Counted from the first letter of the stretch, positions 19,210-29,663 are shown. The stretch: DNA of 64,000 nucleotides from Limnohabitans sp. (GCF_023910625.1 NZ_JAAVVW010000003.1:682001-746000), one strand, 5' to 3'. Translations and numbers: made by a program. Notes: generated from the letters alone by a model not told the origin.

Positions 19210-20739
19210 ATGGCTGATCCGATGTTGATTGCTCAAAATACCCTGGCGCAGTGTCACCTGCTGCCGGGTCTGGCCAACCGCCACGGCCTGATCACCGGGG
19301 CCACCGGCACCGGCAAAACCGTGACTCTGCAAACCCTGGCCGAAAACTTTTCGCGCCTGGGCGTGCCTGTCTTTATGGCCGACGTCAAAGGCGATCTGAC
19401 CGGGGTCAGTCAAGAGGGCAAGATCGGGGACAAACTGGCCACCGTGCTGCAAAGCAGAGGACTGGCTTTGCCCGAGCCCCTGGCCTGTCCCACCACTTTG
19501 TGGGACGTGTTTGGCGAGCAAGGCCATCCGGTGCGCGCCACCATCTCGGACATGGGGCCCTTGCTGCTGACGCGCATGCTGGGCCTGAACGACACCCAAG
19601 CGGGCGTGCTGAACCTGGTGTTCAAGATCGCCGACGACAACGGCTTGCTGCTGCTGGACATGAAAGACCTGCGGGCCATGCTGCAGTACGTGGGCGACAA
19701 CGCCAAGCAGTTCACCACCGAGTACGGCAACATCAGCGCCGCCAGCATCGGGGCCATCCAACGCGGCTTGGTGCAAATCGAGACCCAGGGCGGTGACCAG
19801 TTCTTTGGCGAGCCCATGCTCAACATCGAAGACTTCATGCAGACCGACGCACAAGGCCAGGGGGTGGTGAACATCCTGGCGGCCGACAAGCTGATGAATT
19901 CACCCCGCCTGTACGCCACCTTCTTGCTGTGGATGCTGTCGGAGTTGTTCGAGGTGCTGCCCGAGATCGGCGACCCGGAAAAACCCAAGCTGATTTTCTT
20001 TTTTGACGAGGCGCACTTGCTCTTCAAGGACGCGCCAGAGGTCCTGGTCGAGCGGATCGAGCTGGTGGTGCGCCTGGTGCGCTCCAAGGGCGTAGGAGTG
20101 TACTTCGTCACGCAAAACCCGCTGGACATCCCCGACAGCGTGCTGGGCCAGCTGGGCAACCGGGTGCAGCACGCCCTGCGCGCCTACACACCTCGCGACC
20201 AAAAAGCCGTGAAATCCACCGCGCAAACCATGCGCCCCAAGGCAGGACTGGACATTGAGGCGGCCATCACCGAGCTGGCCGTGGGCGAGGCGTTGGTGAG
20301 CTTTCTGGACGCCAAGGGCCGTCCCTGCGAGACCGAACGCGTGTTTGTCTTGCCACCGGGCAGCCAACTCGGCCCCATCACACCTGACCAGCGCCAGTCG
20401 CTGATTCAAGGCTCTTTGGTGGCCGGGGTGTACGAACCAGCCCAGGACCGGGAGTCGGCTTACGAAAAAATCAAGGGTCAGGCCACTGCATCCGGCCAAG
20501 CCAACACCATCCGTCCCTTGCCTGGGCAAACCGCAACTGCGGCCGAGCCGGCCGGCGGTGGCCTGATGGGTGGGCTGTCAGACCTGCTGTTTGGCCGCTC
20601 AGGCCCGCGGGGTGGGCAACGCGACGGGGTGGCCCAGTTGGTGGTCAAAAGTGCCGTGCGCACGGTGGGCTCGGCCATTGGCAGGGAAATCGTGCGCGGC
20701 GTACTGGGCAACTTACTGGGAAGCGGCCGCCGCAGGTAA
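19210..20739 (+). CDS. HerA-like ATPase (DUF853, YjgR family)
   Basis: 509-residue P-loop ATPase of the HerA/FtsK superfamily. Walker [16 protein letters not shown] lies at about residue 29, the [14 protein letters not shown] segment at about 57, Walker [13 protein letters not shown] at about 261, and an arginine-finger region further on ([18 protein letters not shown]). A Gly-rich linker (about 440-470) leads to a basic amphipathic C-terminal end. The E. coli relative YjgR has no established function, so none is assigned. The start is well supported: GAGGAGGAG lies seven bases upstream of the ATG. Confidence 0.9.
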   Translation: MADPMLIAQNTLAQCHLLPGLANRHGLITGATGTGKTVTLQTLAENFSRLGVPVFMADVKGDLTGVSQEGKIGDKLATVLQSRGLALPEPLACPTTLWDVFGEQGHPVRATISDMGPLLLTRMLGLNDTQAGVLNLVFKIADDNGLLLLDMKDLRAMLQYVGDNAKQFTTEYGNISAASIGAIQRGLVQIETQGGDQFFGEPMLNIEDFMQTDAQGQGVVNILAADKLMNSPRLYATFLLWMLSELFEVLPEIGDPEKPKLIFFFDEAHLLFKDAPEVLVERIELVVRLVRSKGVGVYFVTQNPLDIPDSVLGQLGNRVQHALRAYTPRDQKAVKSTAQTMRPKAGLDIEAAITELAVGEALVSFLDAKGRPCETERVFVLPPGSQLGPITPDQRQSLIQGSLVAGVYEPAQDRESAYEKIKGQATASGQANTIRPLPGQTATAAEPAGGGLMGGLSDLLFGRSGPRGGQRDGVAQLVVKSAVRTVGSAIGREIVRGVLGNLLGSGRRR

Positions 20740-20779
20740 GGACAAGCCAACAGCCGACAAGCAACTGCTTTTGACCTGC

Positions 20780-20803
20780 AAAAAAGGCCCCGAAGCGCCT
20801 TTG
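20780..20803 (-). terminator. Probable clpA terminator
   Basis: On the minus strand AAAGGC and GCCTTT flank a short loop containing TTCG and are followed by further T residues. It lies about 50 bases beyond the clpA stop. The stem is short, so support is moderate. Confidence 0.5.
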
Positions 20804-20849
20804 TGGTGAACCCGCCCCCGAAAAAGGGGCCAGGACGCTGACACGGATC

Positions 20850-23183
20850 TTAATCCGCGGTCGCTTCTTCTGGCTCGGTAGGCTCCGACCGCGACGCGCG
20901 ACTTTCCTTTTTCGGATTGGGCGTGATGTCCAGCAAGACCTCGTCCTTGTCGTCGATGTCCACCGTCAGGCGACCCCCCTCGGTCAGGCGCCCGAACAAC
21001 AATTCGTCGGCCAAGGCCTTGCGAATCGTGTCCTGGATCAGGCGCTGCATCGGACGCGCACCCATGAGCGGGTCAAAGCCCTTTTTGCCCAAGAACTTGC
21101 GCAAGGCGTCGGTGAAGGTGACTTCCACCTTTTTCTCGCCCAACTGCGTTTCCAGTTGCAGCAAGAATTTATCCACGACGCGCAGGATGATCTGTGAGTC
21201 TAGGGGCTTGAAGCTGACCATCGCATCCAAGCGGTTGCGGAACTCGGGGGTGAACAAGCGTTTGATATCGCCCATTTCGTCCCCGGCTGCACGCGGGTTG
21301 GTGAAACCGATGGTGGCCTTGTTCATGGTCTCGGCCCCCGCGTTGGTGGTCATGATGATGATCACGTTGCGGAAGTCGGCCTTGCGCCCGTTGTTGTCGG
21401 TCAAGGTGCCGTGGTCCATGACCTGCAGCAGCACGTTGAAGATGTCCGGGTGGGCCTTCTCGATTTCGTCGAGCAAGAGCACGCAATGCGGCTTCTTGGT
21501 CACGGCTTCGGTCAGCAGGCCACCTTGGTCAAAACCCACATAGCCCGGAGGCGCGCCGATCAGGCGGCTCACCGCATGGCGCTCCATGTACTCGGACATG
21601 TCAAAGCGAATGAGCTCAATGCCCATGATGTAAGCCAGTTGCTTGGCCGCCTCGGTCTTGCCCACGCCGGTGGGGCCCGAGAACAGGAAGGAGCCAATCG
21701 GCTTGTCGGTCTTGCCCAGGCCCGAGCGGGCCATCTTGACGGCCGAGGCCAACACTTCAAGGGCCTTGTCCTGACCAAACACCACCGATTTGAGGTCACG
21801 CTCGATGGTCTGCAACTTGCTGCGGTCGTCGTTGGACACGTTAGCGGGCGGTATGCGGGCGATCTTGGCCACGATGTCCTCGATCTCGGCTTTGCCAATC
21901 GTCTTTTTGCGTTTGGATGCGACCTGGATGCGTTGGGCAGCACCGGCTTCGTCGATCACGTCAATCGCCTTGTCGGGCAGCTGGCGGTCGTTGATGAACT
22001 TGGCCGACAACTCGGCGGCAGCCTGCAAGGCGGCAATGGTGTACTTGACGCTGTGGTGGTCTTCAAAACGACTTTTCAGGCCCTTGAGGATGTCCACCGT
22101 CTCCGACACCGTGGGCTCAACCACGTCCACTTTCTGAAAGCGACGCGACAAAGCAGCGTCCTTTTCAAAGATGCCTCGGTATTCGGTGAAAGTGGTCGCG
22201 CCGATGCACTTGAGCTGACCACTGGACAGGGCCGGCTTGAGCAAGTTGGAGGCGTCCAAGGTGCCGCCCGAGGCCGCACCCGCACCGATCAGGGTGTGGA
22301 TTTCGTCGATGAAAAGGATACCGTTGGGTTTTTCCTTGAGCGACTTGAGCACCCCTTTTAGGCGCTGTTCAAAGTCACCGCGGTACTTGGTACCTGCCAG
22401 CAGTGCGCCCATGTCGAGCGAATACACCGTGGCTTCCGCCAGGATGTCGGGCACAGTGCCCTGCGTGATGCGCCAAGCCAGACCTTCAGCAATCGCTGTT
22501 TTACCCACACCGGCTTCGCCCACCAGCAGCGGGTTGTTCTTGCGACGGCGGCACAGGATCTGGATCGTACGCTCGACTTCGTATTCACGGCCAATCAGCG
22601 GATCGATCTTGCCGTCTTTGGCAGCTTGGTTCAGGTTGTTGGTGTATTGCTCCAGGGGTGAGGCTTTTTCGTTGCGCTCACCACCGCTGGCCTCTTCGGT
22701 TTCGGAGCTCGCGGGCGCGTCGGATTTGGTCGCCTCGGGCGGATCGGTCTTGCGGATGCCGTGGGCAATGAAATTGACCACATCCAAACGCGTGATGCCC
22801 TGCTGGTGCAGGTAATACACGGCGTGTGAGTCTTTTTCACCAAAAATAGCCACCAGCACGTTGGCGCCCGTGACCTCTTTTTTGCCGTTACCAGTGGACT
22901 GCACATGCATGATGGCGCGCTGGATCACGCGCTGAAACCCCAGCGTGGGCTGGGTGTCCACCTCTTCGGTGCCGGCCACTTGGGGCGTGTTGTCCTTGAT
23001 GAAATTGCTCAAGGCCTTGCGCAGATCGTCGATGTTGGCGGCGCACGCACGCAGCACTTCGGCAGCGCTGGGGTTGTCCAGCAGGGCCAGCAACAAGTGC
23101 TCGACGGTGATGAATTCATGGCGCTGCTGACGGGCTTCAACAAAGGCCATGTGCAAGCTGACTTCCAATTCTTGGGCAATCAT
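20850..23183 (-). CDS. clpA: Clp protease ATP-binding subunit ClpA
   Basis: 777-residue AAA+ unfoldase that feeds proteins into ClpP. It has an N-terminal Clp repeat domain (about residues 1-145), an acidic Ser/Glu linker, first AAA+ domain with GEAGVGKTAIAEG, and second with [12 protein letters not shown]. There is no ClpB-type coiled-coil middle domain, which separates it from the clpB product in this window. The C-terminal end is more charged than in E. coli ClpA. The clpS adaptor gene lies 60 bases upstream on the same strand, the classical pair for N-end-rule degradation. clpP is not in this window. Confidence 0.96.
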   Translation of the reverse strand: MIAQELEVSLHMAFVEARQQRHEFITVEHLLLALLDNPSAAEVLRACAANIDDLRKALSNFIKDNTPQVAGTEEVDTQPTLGFQRVIQRAIMHVQSTGNGKKEVTGANVLVAIFGEKDSHAVYYLHQQGITRLDVVNFIAHGIRKTDPPEATKSDAPASSETEEASGGERNEKASPLEQYTNNLNQAAKDGKIDPLIGREYEVERTIQILCRRRKNNPLLVGEAGVGKTAIAEGLAWRITQGTVPDILAEATVYSLDMGALLAGTKYRGDFEQRLKGVLKSLKEKPNGILFIDEIHTLIGAGAASGGTLDASNLLKPALSSGQLKCIGATTFTEYRGIFEKDAALSRRFQKVDVVEPTVSETVDILKGLKSRFEDHHSVKYTIAALQAAAELSAKFINDRQLPDKAIDVIDEAGAAQRIQVASKRKKTIGKAEIEDIVAKIARIPPANVSNDDRSKLQTIERDLKSVVFGQDKALEVLASAVKMARSGLGKTDKPIGSFLFSGPTGVGKTEAAKQLAYIMGIELIRFDMSEYMERHAVSRLIGAPPGYVGFDQGGLLTEAVTKKPHCVLLLDEIEKAHPDIFNVLLQVMDHGTLTDNNGRKADFRNVIIIMTTNAGAETMNKATIGFTNPRAAGDEMGDIKRLFTPEFRNRLDAMVSFKPLDSQIILRVVDKFLLQLETQLGEKKVEVTFTDALRKFLGKKGFDPLMGARPMQRLIQDTIRKALADELLFGRLTEGGRLTVDIDDKDEVLLDITPNPKKESRASRSEPTEPEEATAD

Positions 23184-23243
23184 GTGATTTCCTTATGCCT
23201 TGCTGAGTAAAAGAGACGAATATGAAGTGGGGGGCATACCGAC

Positions 23244-23603
23244 TTATTCAATGGGTTCACTGACACATTGCAGCGGGTGACCCGCTTGTTTGGCTGCATC
23301 CAGCACCTGATCGACCTTGGTGGCGGCCACGTCGCGTGAGTAAACACCACACACGCCTTTGCCGTCCAAGTGGATTTTGAGCATGATTTGGGTGGCCGCT
23401 TCGCGGTCTTTGCTGAAAAACTCCTGGATCACCATCACCACGAATTCCATCGGGGTGAAGTCGTCATTGAGCATCGCCACCTGGTACATCAGGGGCGGTT
23501 CTATTTTCTGAGCACGTCTTTCGAGGACCACCGAATCGCCGCCATCGGGCGCACGGGGGGTCACGGTCGGCAGCGTGGGATTGGAAGGTTTTTTCGTTGC
23601 CAT
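23244..23603 (-). CDS. clpS: ClpS adaptor protein
   Basis: 119-residue adaptor that delivers N-degron substrates to ClpAP. The variable N-terminal arm (about 1-35) is followed by the core: [20 protein letters not shown] contains the N-degron pocket residues (N-D-D and the M-E-F-V helix), and [18 protein letters not shown] completes the fold. It precedes clpA on the same strand, consistent with co-expression. Confidence 0.96.
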   Translation of the reverse strand: MATKKPSNPTLPTVTPRAPDGGDSVVLERRAQKIEPPLMYQVAMLNDDFTPMEFVVMVIQEFFSKDREAATQIMLKIHLDGKGVCGVYSRDVAATKVDQVLDAAKQAGHPLQCVSEPIE

Positions 23604-23700
23604 GATTTCATTCTATCGATGCTTTCAAGCCCTTTGAGCCCGGGGTCTGAAAAGTCTTAATGGTCTGGTGGCCAAAATCTCACCCCGGGAAAACCTCACA

Positions 23701-23730
23701 TTGACAAATTCGCCATGAATTACTCAAACT
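23701..23730 (+). promoter_or_regulatory. Possible promoter of the cold-shock gene
   Basis: A perfect -35-like TTGACA (23701-23706) lies 54 bases before the csp start codon. No good -10 box follows at the right distance (TCAAAC or CAAACT are the best available), so this is only a candidate. GGAG ahead of the ATG serves as ribosome site. Confidence 0.35.
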
Positions 23731-23760
23731 GAGCCATCTAAAAAAATACGGAGACATCGT

Positions 23761-24012
23761 ATGCCCAGTGGTACGGTCAAATGGTTCAACGATGCCAAAG
23801 GTTTTGGTTTCATTCAACCCGACGGCGGCGGCGCGGACGCCTTTGCCCATTTTTCGGCCATCCAGATGGAGGGCTTCAAAACCTTGAAAGAGGGTCAGCG
23901 GGTTCAATTTGAACTCACTCAAGGTGCCAAAGGCTTATTGGCTCAGAACATTCAAGCTCTTGACACTGCAACTGATGCAATCCCCGCCAGCAAGCAGGCT
24001 CCGCCAAACTGA
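23761..24012 (+). CDS. Cold-shock domain protein
   Basis: 83-residue CspA-family RNA chaperone with one five-strand OB fold. RNP1 (KGFGFIQP, about residue 14) and RNP2 (AFAHFSAI, about residue 28) are both present, preceded by GTVKWFNDA. It binds single-stranded nucleic acid and prevents RNA secondary structure. A short tail (about 65-83) rich in Ala, Pro and Gln extends past the domain. Which csp paralogue it is cannot be decided. The ribosome site is GGAGAC ahead of the ATG. Confidence 0.95.
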   Translation: MPSGTVKWFNDAKGFGFIQPDGGGADAFAHFSAIQMEGFKTLKEGQRVQFELTQGAKGLLAQNIQALDTATDAIPASKQAPPN

Positions 24013-24092
24013 CCAAGCACAGCTGATTATTCCAAGAAAAATTCTCTGCCACTCACAATAGACGCTGCGAACAGATCATTTATGATCAAAAA

Positions 24093-24626
24093 ATGAGTAT
24101 GCGTATTGTTCTCTCCACCTTCATGAAACTTCAATGTCTTGAGAGGGCCTTTTTTGGGGGTCATCGGCGCTTCCGCCAGTATGGAGTGCTCCTTTGCAGC
24201 GCCCTGCTTATTTGGGGTCAAGCCCGTGCTGAAGGTGGCCCTCAGCTGAATTTGGAGCGAACAGTCTTGACGGCAGGCATGAACCGTTTGGATGTTCAGC
24301 TGGCCCAAACACCACCACAACACCAAATTGGCCTGATGTGGCGCAAGGACATGCCCCAGAATGAGGGTATGTTGTTCGTCTTTGCACATGCGTCAACCCA
24401 GTGTTTCTGGATGCGCAACACCTTGATTCCTTTGACCGCTGCTTTTTTGGAAGATGACGGCACGATCGTCAACATGGCCGACATGAAACCCCAAAGCGAT
24501 GATTCTCACTGTTCAACAAAACCCGTGCGCTACGTTCTGGAGATGAACCAAGGCTGGTTTGCCAAACGTCAAATCAGGCCAGGGTTCAAGCTGGGTGGGG
24601 CCTTTTTCAGCAAACGCCCAAGATGA
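24093..24626 (+). CDS. DUF192 family secreted protein
   Basis: 177-residue protein with an N-terminal hydrophobic segment (about residues 31-46, YGVLLCSALLIWGQARA) that looks like a signal peptide, followed by a DUF192 domain. Recognisable motifs are HQIGLMWRKDMPQNEGMLFVF in two parts, QCFWMRNTLIPL and YVLEMNQGWF. The family is widespread and periplasmic or lipid-linked in many bacteria, but no biochemical function is established. The start is uncertain: ATGs at 24093, 24099 and 24123 are all in frame. It follows the cold-shock gene by 80 bases. Confidence 0.85.
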   Translation: MSMRIVLSTFMKLQCLERAFFGGHRRFRQYGVLLCSALLIWGQARAEGGPQLNLERTVLTAGMNRLDVQLAQTPPQHQIGLMWRKDMPQNEGMLFVFAHASTQCFWMRNTLIPLTAAFLEDDGTIVNMADMKPQSDDSHCSTKPVRYVLEMNQGWFAKRQIRPGFKLGGAFFSKRPR

Positions 24627-24656
24627 CTGACGGCTTCAAGACCCGTTGCTCGGCGT

Positions 24657-25004
24657 CTACACGCCCCACACCACATCACAAATCTCTGACTGACAGCGCT
24701 TGAGCAGCTTCAGCATGGGCGCTGCGCGTTGCGACAAACGCACCGAATCCAGGGTCTCAGCATCATCCTCTTGCCCATCTGGTGACATGGCTTGCATCGA
24801 CTGGGCGCGATCCGAGCGCTGCTGCCGGGCCAACTCATCTTGGACCACCGCTCTTTCGAGCCGGGCGATCACAGCAGACAATTGAGCCACCTCGATGATG
24901 CCACGTTCGGGTTCATCGCCAACCATGATATTCAAAAGTCTGCGCGCATCGGGCGCCATCATGATGAGGTCGGGTGCGGCCTGGGATTTGAATTTGAACA
25001 ACAT
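24657..25004 (-). CDS. DUF1840 domain protein
   Basis: 115-residue protein matching the small betaproteobacterial DUF1840 family: N-terminal MLFKFKSQAAPDLIMMAPDA, then an Ala/Glu/Arg-rich helical part and a C-terminal MLKLLKRCQ segment. No function is known. It sits 23 bases after ihfA on the same strand, and converges on the DUF192 gene with 30 bases between stops. Confidence 0.85.
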   Translation of the reverse strand: MLFKFKSQAAPDLIMMAPDARRLLNIMVGDEPERGIIEVAQLSAVIARLERAVVQDELARQQRSDRAQSMQAMSPDGQEDDAETLDSVRLSQRAAPMLKLLKRCQSEICDVVWGV

Positions 25005-25027
25005 GCTGAACTCCTGTAGTGGGTGAT

Positions 25028-25378
25028 TCAGCGTCCAACCAACTCCACGCCATCGTCTTCGAAGGGATCGCCCTGAATCAAGGCCTTGAGTTTATGGCTG
25101 GCATGGAAGGTCGCGACACGACGTGCATCAATCGGGATCAATTCTCCGGTGCGCGGGTTGCGCCCGGGACGTGCTGCCTTGGTTCGGATCTGGAAATTGC
25201 CGAAGCCGGAAATCTTCACATCGTCACCCGCAATCAGGCTGTCCACCATCAGGTCAAAGAACGCATCGACCATGTCCTTGGACTCGCGCTTGTTCAAGCC
25301 GATCTGCTCAAACAGCAAATCGGCCAGGTGCGCCTTGGTCAGGGCCGGGGTTTCCAGGGATTCAAAACTGATTTGCAT
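25028..25378 (-). CDS. ihfA: Integration host factor subunit alpha
   Basis: 116-residue HU/IHF-family DNA-bending subunit. The conserved arm [17 protein letters not shown] carries the proline that intercalates in the DNA minor groove, and [20 protein letters not shown] is the N-terminal helical dimerisation part. The position directly after pheT (nine bases) is the classical ihfA location and distinguishes it from HU. It is slightly longer than E. coli IhfA because of a C-terminal extension (about residues 100-116). Confidence 0.96.
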   Translation of the reverse strand: MQISFESLETPALTKAHLADLLFEQIGLNKRESKDMVDAFFDLMVDSLIAGDDVKISGFGNFQIRTKAARPGRNPRTGELIPIDARRVATFHASHKLKALIQGDPFEDDGVELVGR

Positions 25379-25387
25379 GGCACGCTC

Positions 25388-27817
25388 TCAGGTACGCAAA
25401 CGCGCAAAAATTCGCTCAGACAGGCTGGCCATGACAGCACCCATTGCGGCTTCGATCTGGGCATCGGTCAAGGTGGCTTCATCGCTGTGCAAGCTCAAAC
25501 GCACCGCCAGACTCTTCTCACCCACAGCCAAGCCGCCAGCGGCATCCATCTTGGGGCGATAGACATCGAACAGCACCGCATGGCGCAGCAAACCGCGGGT
25601 CGGGGCGCTGTGGATGGCCTGCATCAACTGGGCATGGGTGACCTGCTCGCGCACGATCACGGCAATGTCGCGCTCCACCGCTTGCAACTTGGCCACGGAC
25701 TGGGCCACGGGCACGCTGCGCTGAGTGACCGCATCCAGATCCAACTCGAACACGACAGGCGCATGCGGCAAGTCCCAGGCCTGACGCCAGCGCGGGTGCA
25801 ATTCACCCACATGTCCGATCACAACACCATTCAGCAGCACTTGGGCCGAACGGCCAGGGTGCAAAGCGGGGTGCTCGGCGGCCACGAATTGGGCTTTGGC
25901 CGGGGCCAGCAGGCGTTCGACATCGGCTTTGACGTCGAAAAAATCCACCAGCCGCGACTTGCCGGTCCAGTTCAGCGGCTCCAGCGGACCCCAGGCCATG
26001 CCTGAAACTTTCATGGGCTGGTCGAAGCCTTCCACTGTGGTGTCGTTGCTTTGAACCGCGGCATTGCGCAAAAACACCCGCCCCAACTCGAATACGCGAA
26101 CGCGATCGGCCTTGCGGTCGGCATTGAACTTCACGACTTGCAGCAGCGAGCCGATCAGGCTAGATCGCATCACGCTCATCTGGCTGGCGATCGGGTTGAG
26201 CAGGCGGATCGGGTTGGCATTGCCTGCCAGATCGCGCTCCCAGTTGTCTTCGACAAAGCTGTAATTGATGGTTTCCTGGTAACCCAAAGCGGCAATGGCG
26301 CGGCGCACGGCGGACGGGCTGCGCTCGGTTTCTGGGCGCACCTTGGCGGTAATAGGGGCCACAGGCGGGTTGGTCGGCAGGTTGTTGTAGCCCACCATGC
26401 GAGCCACTTCTTCGATCAGGTCTTCTTCAATTTGCAGGTCAAAGCGGAAGCTGGGCGGCGTCACGGTGACGGTGCCCTGCCCTTCAGTCACTTGCAAGCC
26501 TAGGCCGCGCAGCGCATCGGCGCACTGCTGCTGTGTGAGCGGCATGCCAATCACCTTGACAGCACGGGCCACGCGCAGCGTGACGGGCGTGATCGCTGGC
26601 AGGTTCAGAATCTGGTCATCGACAGGGCCGACTTGGGTCTCGGGCGTGCCGCAGATGTCCAGCACCAACTGGGTGATGCGCTCGATGTGTTCCACCGTCA
26701 GTTGCGGATCCACGCCACGCTCGAAACGGTGACCGGCATCGGTTGAGAAGTTGTAGCGGCGCGAACGGCCGGCAATCGAAGTGGGCCACCAGAAAGCCGC
26801 TTCGATGTAGATGTTTTGGGTGATGTCGGACACGGCGGTGGCGTTGCCACCCATGATGCCCGCGAGGGATTCGACCTGGCTGTCATCGGCGATCACGCCA
26901 ACTTGTCCATCTACGGTCACGGTGTTGCCGTTGAGCAGTTTGAGCGTTTCGCCGGGCTGGCCCCAACGCACGTGCAAGCCACCGTGAATTTTGTCGAGGT
27001 CAAAAATGTGCGAAGGACGGCCGAACTCAAACATCACATAGTTGGAGATGTCCACCAGCGGGCTCACGCTGCGCTGGCCGCAACGCGCCAGGCGCTCGAC
27101 CATCCACTGCGGGGTTTGGGCTTGGGTGTTCACACCCTTGACCACGCGGCCACTGAAACGGCCGCACAACTCATTTGCGTGCACTTCCACAGCCAGCTTG
27201 TCGCTGACCTGTGTGGCCACCGCAGGGAAAGTTGGGGCCTTCAAAGGCGCGCCGGTCAGGGCTGACACTTCGCGGGCGATGCCATAAACACTCAAACAGT
27301 GCGCCAGATTGGGCGTGAGCTTGAGCGTCATCAGTGTGTCGTCCAAGTTCAAGTACTGGCGAATGTCTTGACCCACAGGGGCGTCAGCGGGCAACTCCAG
27401 CAGTCCGTCATGGTCGTCTGCAACTTGCAATTCTTTGGCGGAGCACAGCATGCCCTGGCTTTCGACGCCGCGCAGTTTGCCGACTTTGATCAGGAAAGGT
27501 TTGCCATCGGCTCCGGGCGGCAACTCGGCACCGACCATGGCACACGGCACACGGATGCCCACGCGGGCATTGGGCGCGCCACAAACGATGTTCAGCAGGT
27601 TGCCCTGCCCCACGTCCACCTGACACACCCGCAGACGGTCGGCATTGGGGTGTTGCACGGCCTCCTTGATTTCACCGACCACGATGTGGGTGAACGGCGG
27701 GGCCACAGGCTCAATCTCTTCCACTTCAAGACCGGCCATGGTCAGGGTTTCGGCCAGTTGCTGGGTCGTCAGGGGCGGGTTGCAGAACTCGCGCAACCAG
27801 GATTCGGGAAATTGCAT
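25388..27817 (-). CDS. pheT: Phenylalanine-tRNA ligase beta subunit
   Basis: 809-residue beta chain of the (alpha-beta)2 synthetase. In order: tRNA-binding EMAP-like domain (about residues 40-150, VVGEIKEAVQHPNADRLRVC), B3/B4 editing domain (about 215-390), B5 domain (about 400-475), and the C-terminal ferredoxin-fold anticodon-binding domain (about 710-805, ERDIAVIVREQVTHAQLMQ). Length is normal. It lies 34 bases after pheS and nine before ihfA. Confidence 0.97.
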   Translation of the reverse strand: MQFPESWLREFCNPPLTTQQLAETLTMAGLEVEEIEPVAPPFTHIVVGEIKEAVQHPNADRLRVCQVDVGQGNLLNIVCGAPNARVGIRVPCAMVGAELPPGADGKPFLIKVGKLRGVESQGMLCSAKELQVADDHDGLLELPADAPVGQDIRQYLNLDDTLMTLKLTPNLAHCLSVYGIAREVSALTGAPLKAPTFPAVATQVSDKLAVEVHANELCGRFSGRVVKGVNTQAQTPQWMVERLARCGQRSVSPLVDISNYVMFEFGRPSHIFDLDKIHGGLHVRWGQPGETLKLLNGNTVTVDGQVGVIADDSQVESLAGIMGGNATAVSDITQNIYIEAAFWWPTSIAGRSRRYNFSTDAGHRFERGVDPQLTVEHIERITQLVLDICGTPETQVGPVDDQILNLPAITPVTLRVARAVKVIGMPLTQQQCADALRGLGLQVTEGQGTVTVTPPSFRFDLQIEEDLIEEVARMVGYNNLPTNPPVAPITAKVRPETERSPSAVRRAIAALGYQETINYSFVEDNWERDLAGNANPIRLLNPIASQMSVMRSSLIGSLLQVVKFNADRKADRVRVFELGRVFLRNAAVQSNDTTVEGFDQPMKVSGMAWGPLEPLNWTGKSRLVDFFDVKADVERLLAPAKAQFVAAEHPALHPGRSAQVLLNGVVIGHVGELHPRWRQAWDLPHAPVVFELDLDAVTQRSVPVAQSVAKLQAVERDIAVIVREQVTHAQLMQAIHSAPTRGLLRHAVLFDVYRPKMDAAGGLAVGEKSLAVRLSLHSDEATLTDAQIEAAMGAVMASLSERIFARLRT

Positions 27818-27851
27818 GGCTCGTGTCTCGTGTGTCGGACTTGGGAGGGAA

Positions 27852-28889
27852 TTACTGGAACTGGCTCAGGAAGCGCACATCGCCGTCAAAAAACAGGCGC
27901 AAGTCGTTCACGCCGTAGCGCAACATGGTGAAGCGGTCCATGCCCATGCCGAAGGCAAAACCAATGAACTGCTCGGGGTCCAAACCCATGTTGCGCACCA
28001 CGTTTGGATGCACTTGGCCAGAGCCGCCCACTTCGAGCCAGCGACCGGCCAGAGGGCCTGCTTGGAACTGAATGTCAATCTCGGCACTGGGTTCGGTGAA
28101 GGGGAAAAAGCTGGGACGAAAGCGCAGCACCAGATCGTCGCTTTCGAAAAAGGTACGGCAGAAATCGGTGACCACGACCTTCAGGTCCTTGAAGCTCACG
28201 TTCTCTCCGATCCACAGGCCTTCGCACTGGTGGAACATGGGCGAATGGGTGGCATCACTGTCCACACGGTAGGTGCGGCCTGGCGCGATGACGCGGACTT
28301 CGGGCATCCCTTGGCCAGCGTCGAGTTGGTTCTTGTAGCGTTTGACGTGCTGCACCGCATGGCGGATTTGCATCGGGCTCGTGTGCGTGCGCAACAGATG
28401 GCCGCCTTCGACATAGAAGGTGTCATGCATGGAGCGGGCTGGATGGTCTTCGGGCGTGTTGAGCGCGGTGAAGTTGAACCAGTCGGTTTCGATCTCGGGG
28501 CCCTGAGCGACTTCAAAGCCCATCGAGCCAAAAATGTTTTCGACCCGCTCGAGCGTGAGCGAGACCGGGTGAAGACCACCCACATTGCTGCTGCGCCCTG
28601 GTAACGTCACATCCAGTGCTTCGGCCTTGAGCTGGGCTTGCAACTCGGCATCGACCAGCGCCTGACGTCGGTCGTTCAAAGCCGCCTCGATCGCCTGCTT
28701 GGCGAGGTTGATGGCTGCACCACGGGTTTTTTTGTCATCCACGCTCAGCGCAGCCATGCCCTTCATCAACTCAGTGATGCGACCGGTTTTGCCCAGAAAC
28801 TGGGCTTTGGCATTTTCGAGGTCAGCAGGTGTCAGTGCCTGCGCAAAACTCTGACGGGCGGATTCAACCAGGGCGTCCAACTCGTTCAT
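27852..28889 (-). CDS. pheS: Phenylalanine-tRNA ligase alpha subunit
   Basis: 345-residue class II synthetase catalytic chain. The N-terminal helical tRNA-binding domain (about 1-90) is followed by the catalytic core: [29 protein letters not shown] (motif 2 region) and the motif 3 region [14 protein letters not shown] near the C-terminus. The residues that decide phenylalanine binding lie in the intact C-terminal half. A terminator-like hairpin in the 111-base gap to rplT may reduce read-through from the ribosomal protein genes. Confidence 0.97.
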   Translation of the reverse strand: MNELDALVESARQSFAQALTPADLENAKAQFLGKTGRITELMKGMAALSVDDKKTRGAAINLAKQAIEAALNDRRQALVDAELQAQLKAEALDVTLPGRSSNVGGLHPVSLTLERVENIFGSMGFEVAQGPEIETDWFNFTALNTPEDHPARSMHDTFYVEGGHLLRTHTSPMQIRHAVQHVKRYKNQLDAGQGMPEVRVIAPGRTYRVDSDATHSPMFHQCEGLWIGENVSFKDLKVVVTDFCRTFFESDDLVLRFRPSFFPFTEPSAEIDIQFQAGPLAGRWLEVGGSGQVHPNVVRNMGLDPEQFIGFAFGMGMDRFTMLRYGVNDLRLFFDGDVRFLSQFQ

Positions 28890-28910
28890 GATGGGAATTT
28901 CGTAGATGAC

Positions 28911-28954
28911 AAAATAAAAAAGGGATTGAAGCTTTTGTGAGCCTCAATCCCTTT
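28911..28954 (-). terminator. Terminator or attenuator between rplT and pheS
   Basis: On the minus strand AAAGGGATTGA (28944-28954) pairs perfectly with TCAATCCCTTT (28919-28929) over 11 bases and is followed by TTTTATTTT. No leader peptide with clustered Phe codons was found before the stem, so E. coli-style pheM attenuation is not supported. A plain or partial terminator is more likely. Confidence 0.8.
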
Positions 28955-29000
28955 GATCGAGTGCGCGGCATGAACCCGAAGGCCCACGCCACTCATGGAC

Positions 29001-29363
29001 TCAAGCTGCAGCCAGTTTGGCTTTGACTTGGTTCACGATGCCAGCAAAAGCGGCCTTGTCGTGCACGGCGATGTCCGCCAGCATTTTACGGTCGATTTCG
29101 ATGGCAGCCTTCTTCAGGCCGTTGGCGAACTGGCTGTAGGTCAGACCGCATTCGCGCGCAGCGGCGTTGATACGGGCAATCCACAACTGACGGAACACAC
29201 GCTTTTTGGTGCGGCGGTCACGGTAGGCGTATTGGCCAGCCTTCATCACCGCCTGTTTGGCGATGCGGAAGACATTGCCGCGGCGACCGCGGAAACCTTT
29301 TGCAAGGGCCAAAACTTTCTTGTGACGGGCGCGTGCCGTTACACCACGTTTAACGCGAGGCAT
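29001..29363 (-). CDS. rplT: 50S ribosomal protein L20
   Basis: 120-residue basic protein that binds 23S rRNA early in large-subunit assembly. The sequence is typical throughout: [18 protein letters not shown], then [20 protein letters not shown] and [13 protein letters not shown]. It follows rpmI by 25 bases in the infC-rpmI-rplT order. L20 autoregulates this operon in E. coli; no operator structure was recognised here. Confidence 0.98.
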   Translation of the reverse strand: MPRVKRGVTARARHKKVLALAKGFRGRRGNVFRIAKQAVMKAGQYAYRDRRTKKRVFRQLWIARINAAARECGLTYSQFANGLKKAAIEIDRKMLADIAVHDKAAFAGIVNQVKAKLAAA

Positions 29364-29388
29364 AGTTATTCTCCTTGTTCGTCAGTGA

Positions 29389-29592
29389 TTACAGGCCAGC
29401 CATGGGCAGCATCTGAGCGATGTGACCCATATTGGTCTCATGCACAGCCACTGCACCGCGAAGGTGGCGCTTGTTTTTGGTGGTCTTCTTGGTCAGGATG
29501 TGACGTTTGAAGGCTTGGCCGCGTTTAACGGTTCCACCGGGACGAACACGGAAGCGCTTTTTGGCGCTGCTTTTGGTCTTCATCTTGGGCAT
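29389..29592 (-). CDS. rpmI: 50S ribosomal protein L35
   Basis: 67-residue basic protein. The start ATG at 29592 gives the standard N-terminus [14 protein letters not shown]; in-frame sequence further upstream is not part of the family. [20 protein letters not shown] and the C-terminal MLPMA are conserved. GGAG precedes the start at normal distance. It lies between infC and rplT. Confidence 0.97.
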   Translation of the reverse strand: MPKMKTKSSAKKRFRVRPGGTVKRGQAFKRHILTKKTTKNKRHLRGAVAVHETNMGHIAQMLPMAGL

Positions 29593-29663
29593 ATTCATGC
29601 TCCTTTGATTGTGCTCGTGAGGCGTCTGCAAAAAATTTGCAGCCTTGTTGGCCCCGAGCCACT

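Noticed and set aside
21411-22361. 316-codon plus-strand open frame over clpA
   Set aside because: It is the antisense shadow of a fully conserved clpA.
28955-29000. Phenylalanine leader peptide (pheM-like) before pheS
   Set aside because: Short frames before the hairpin contain no Phe codons; the TTT codons present come only from the terminator U-run.
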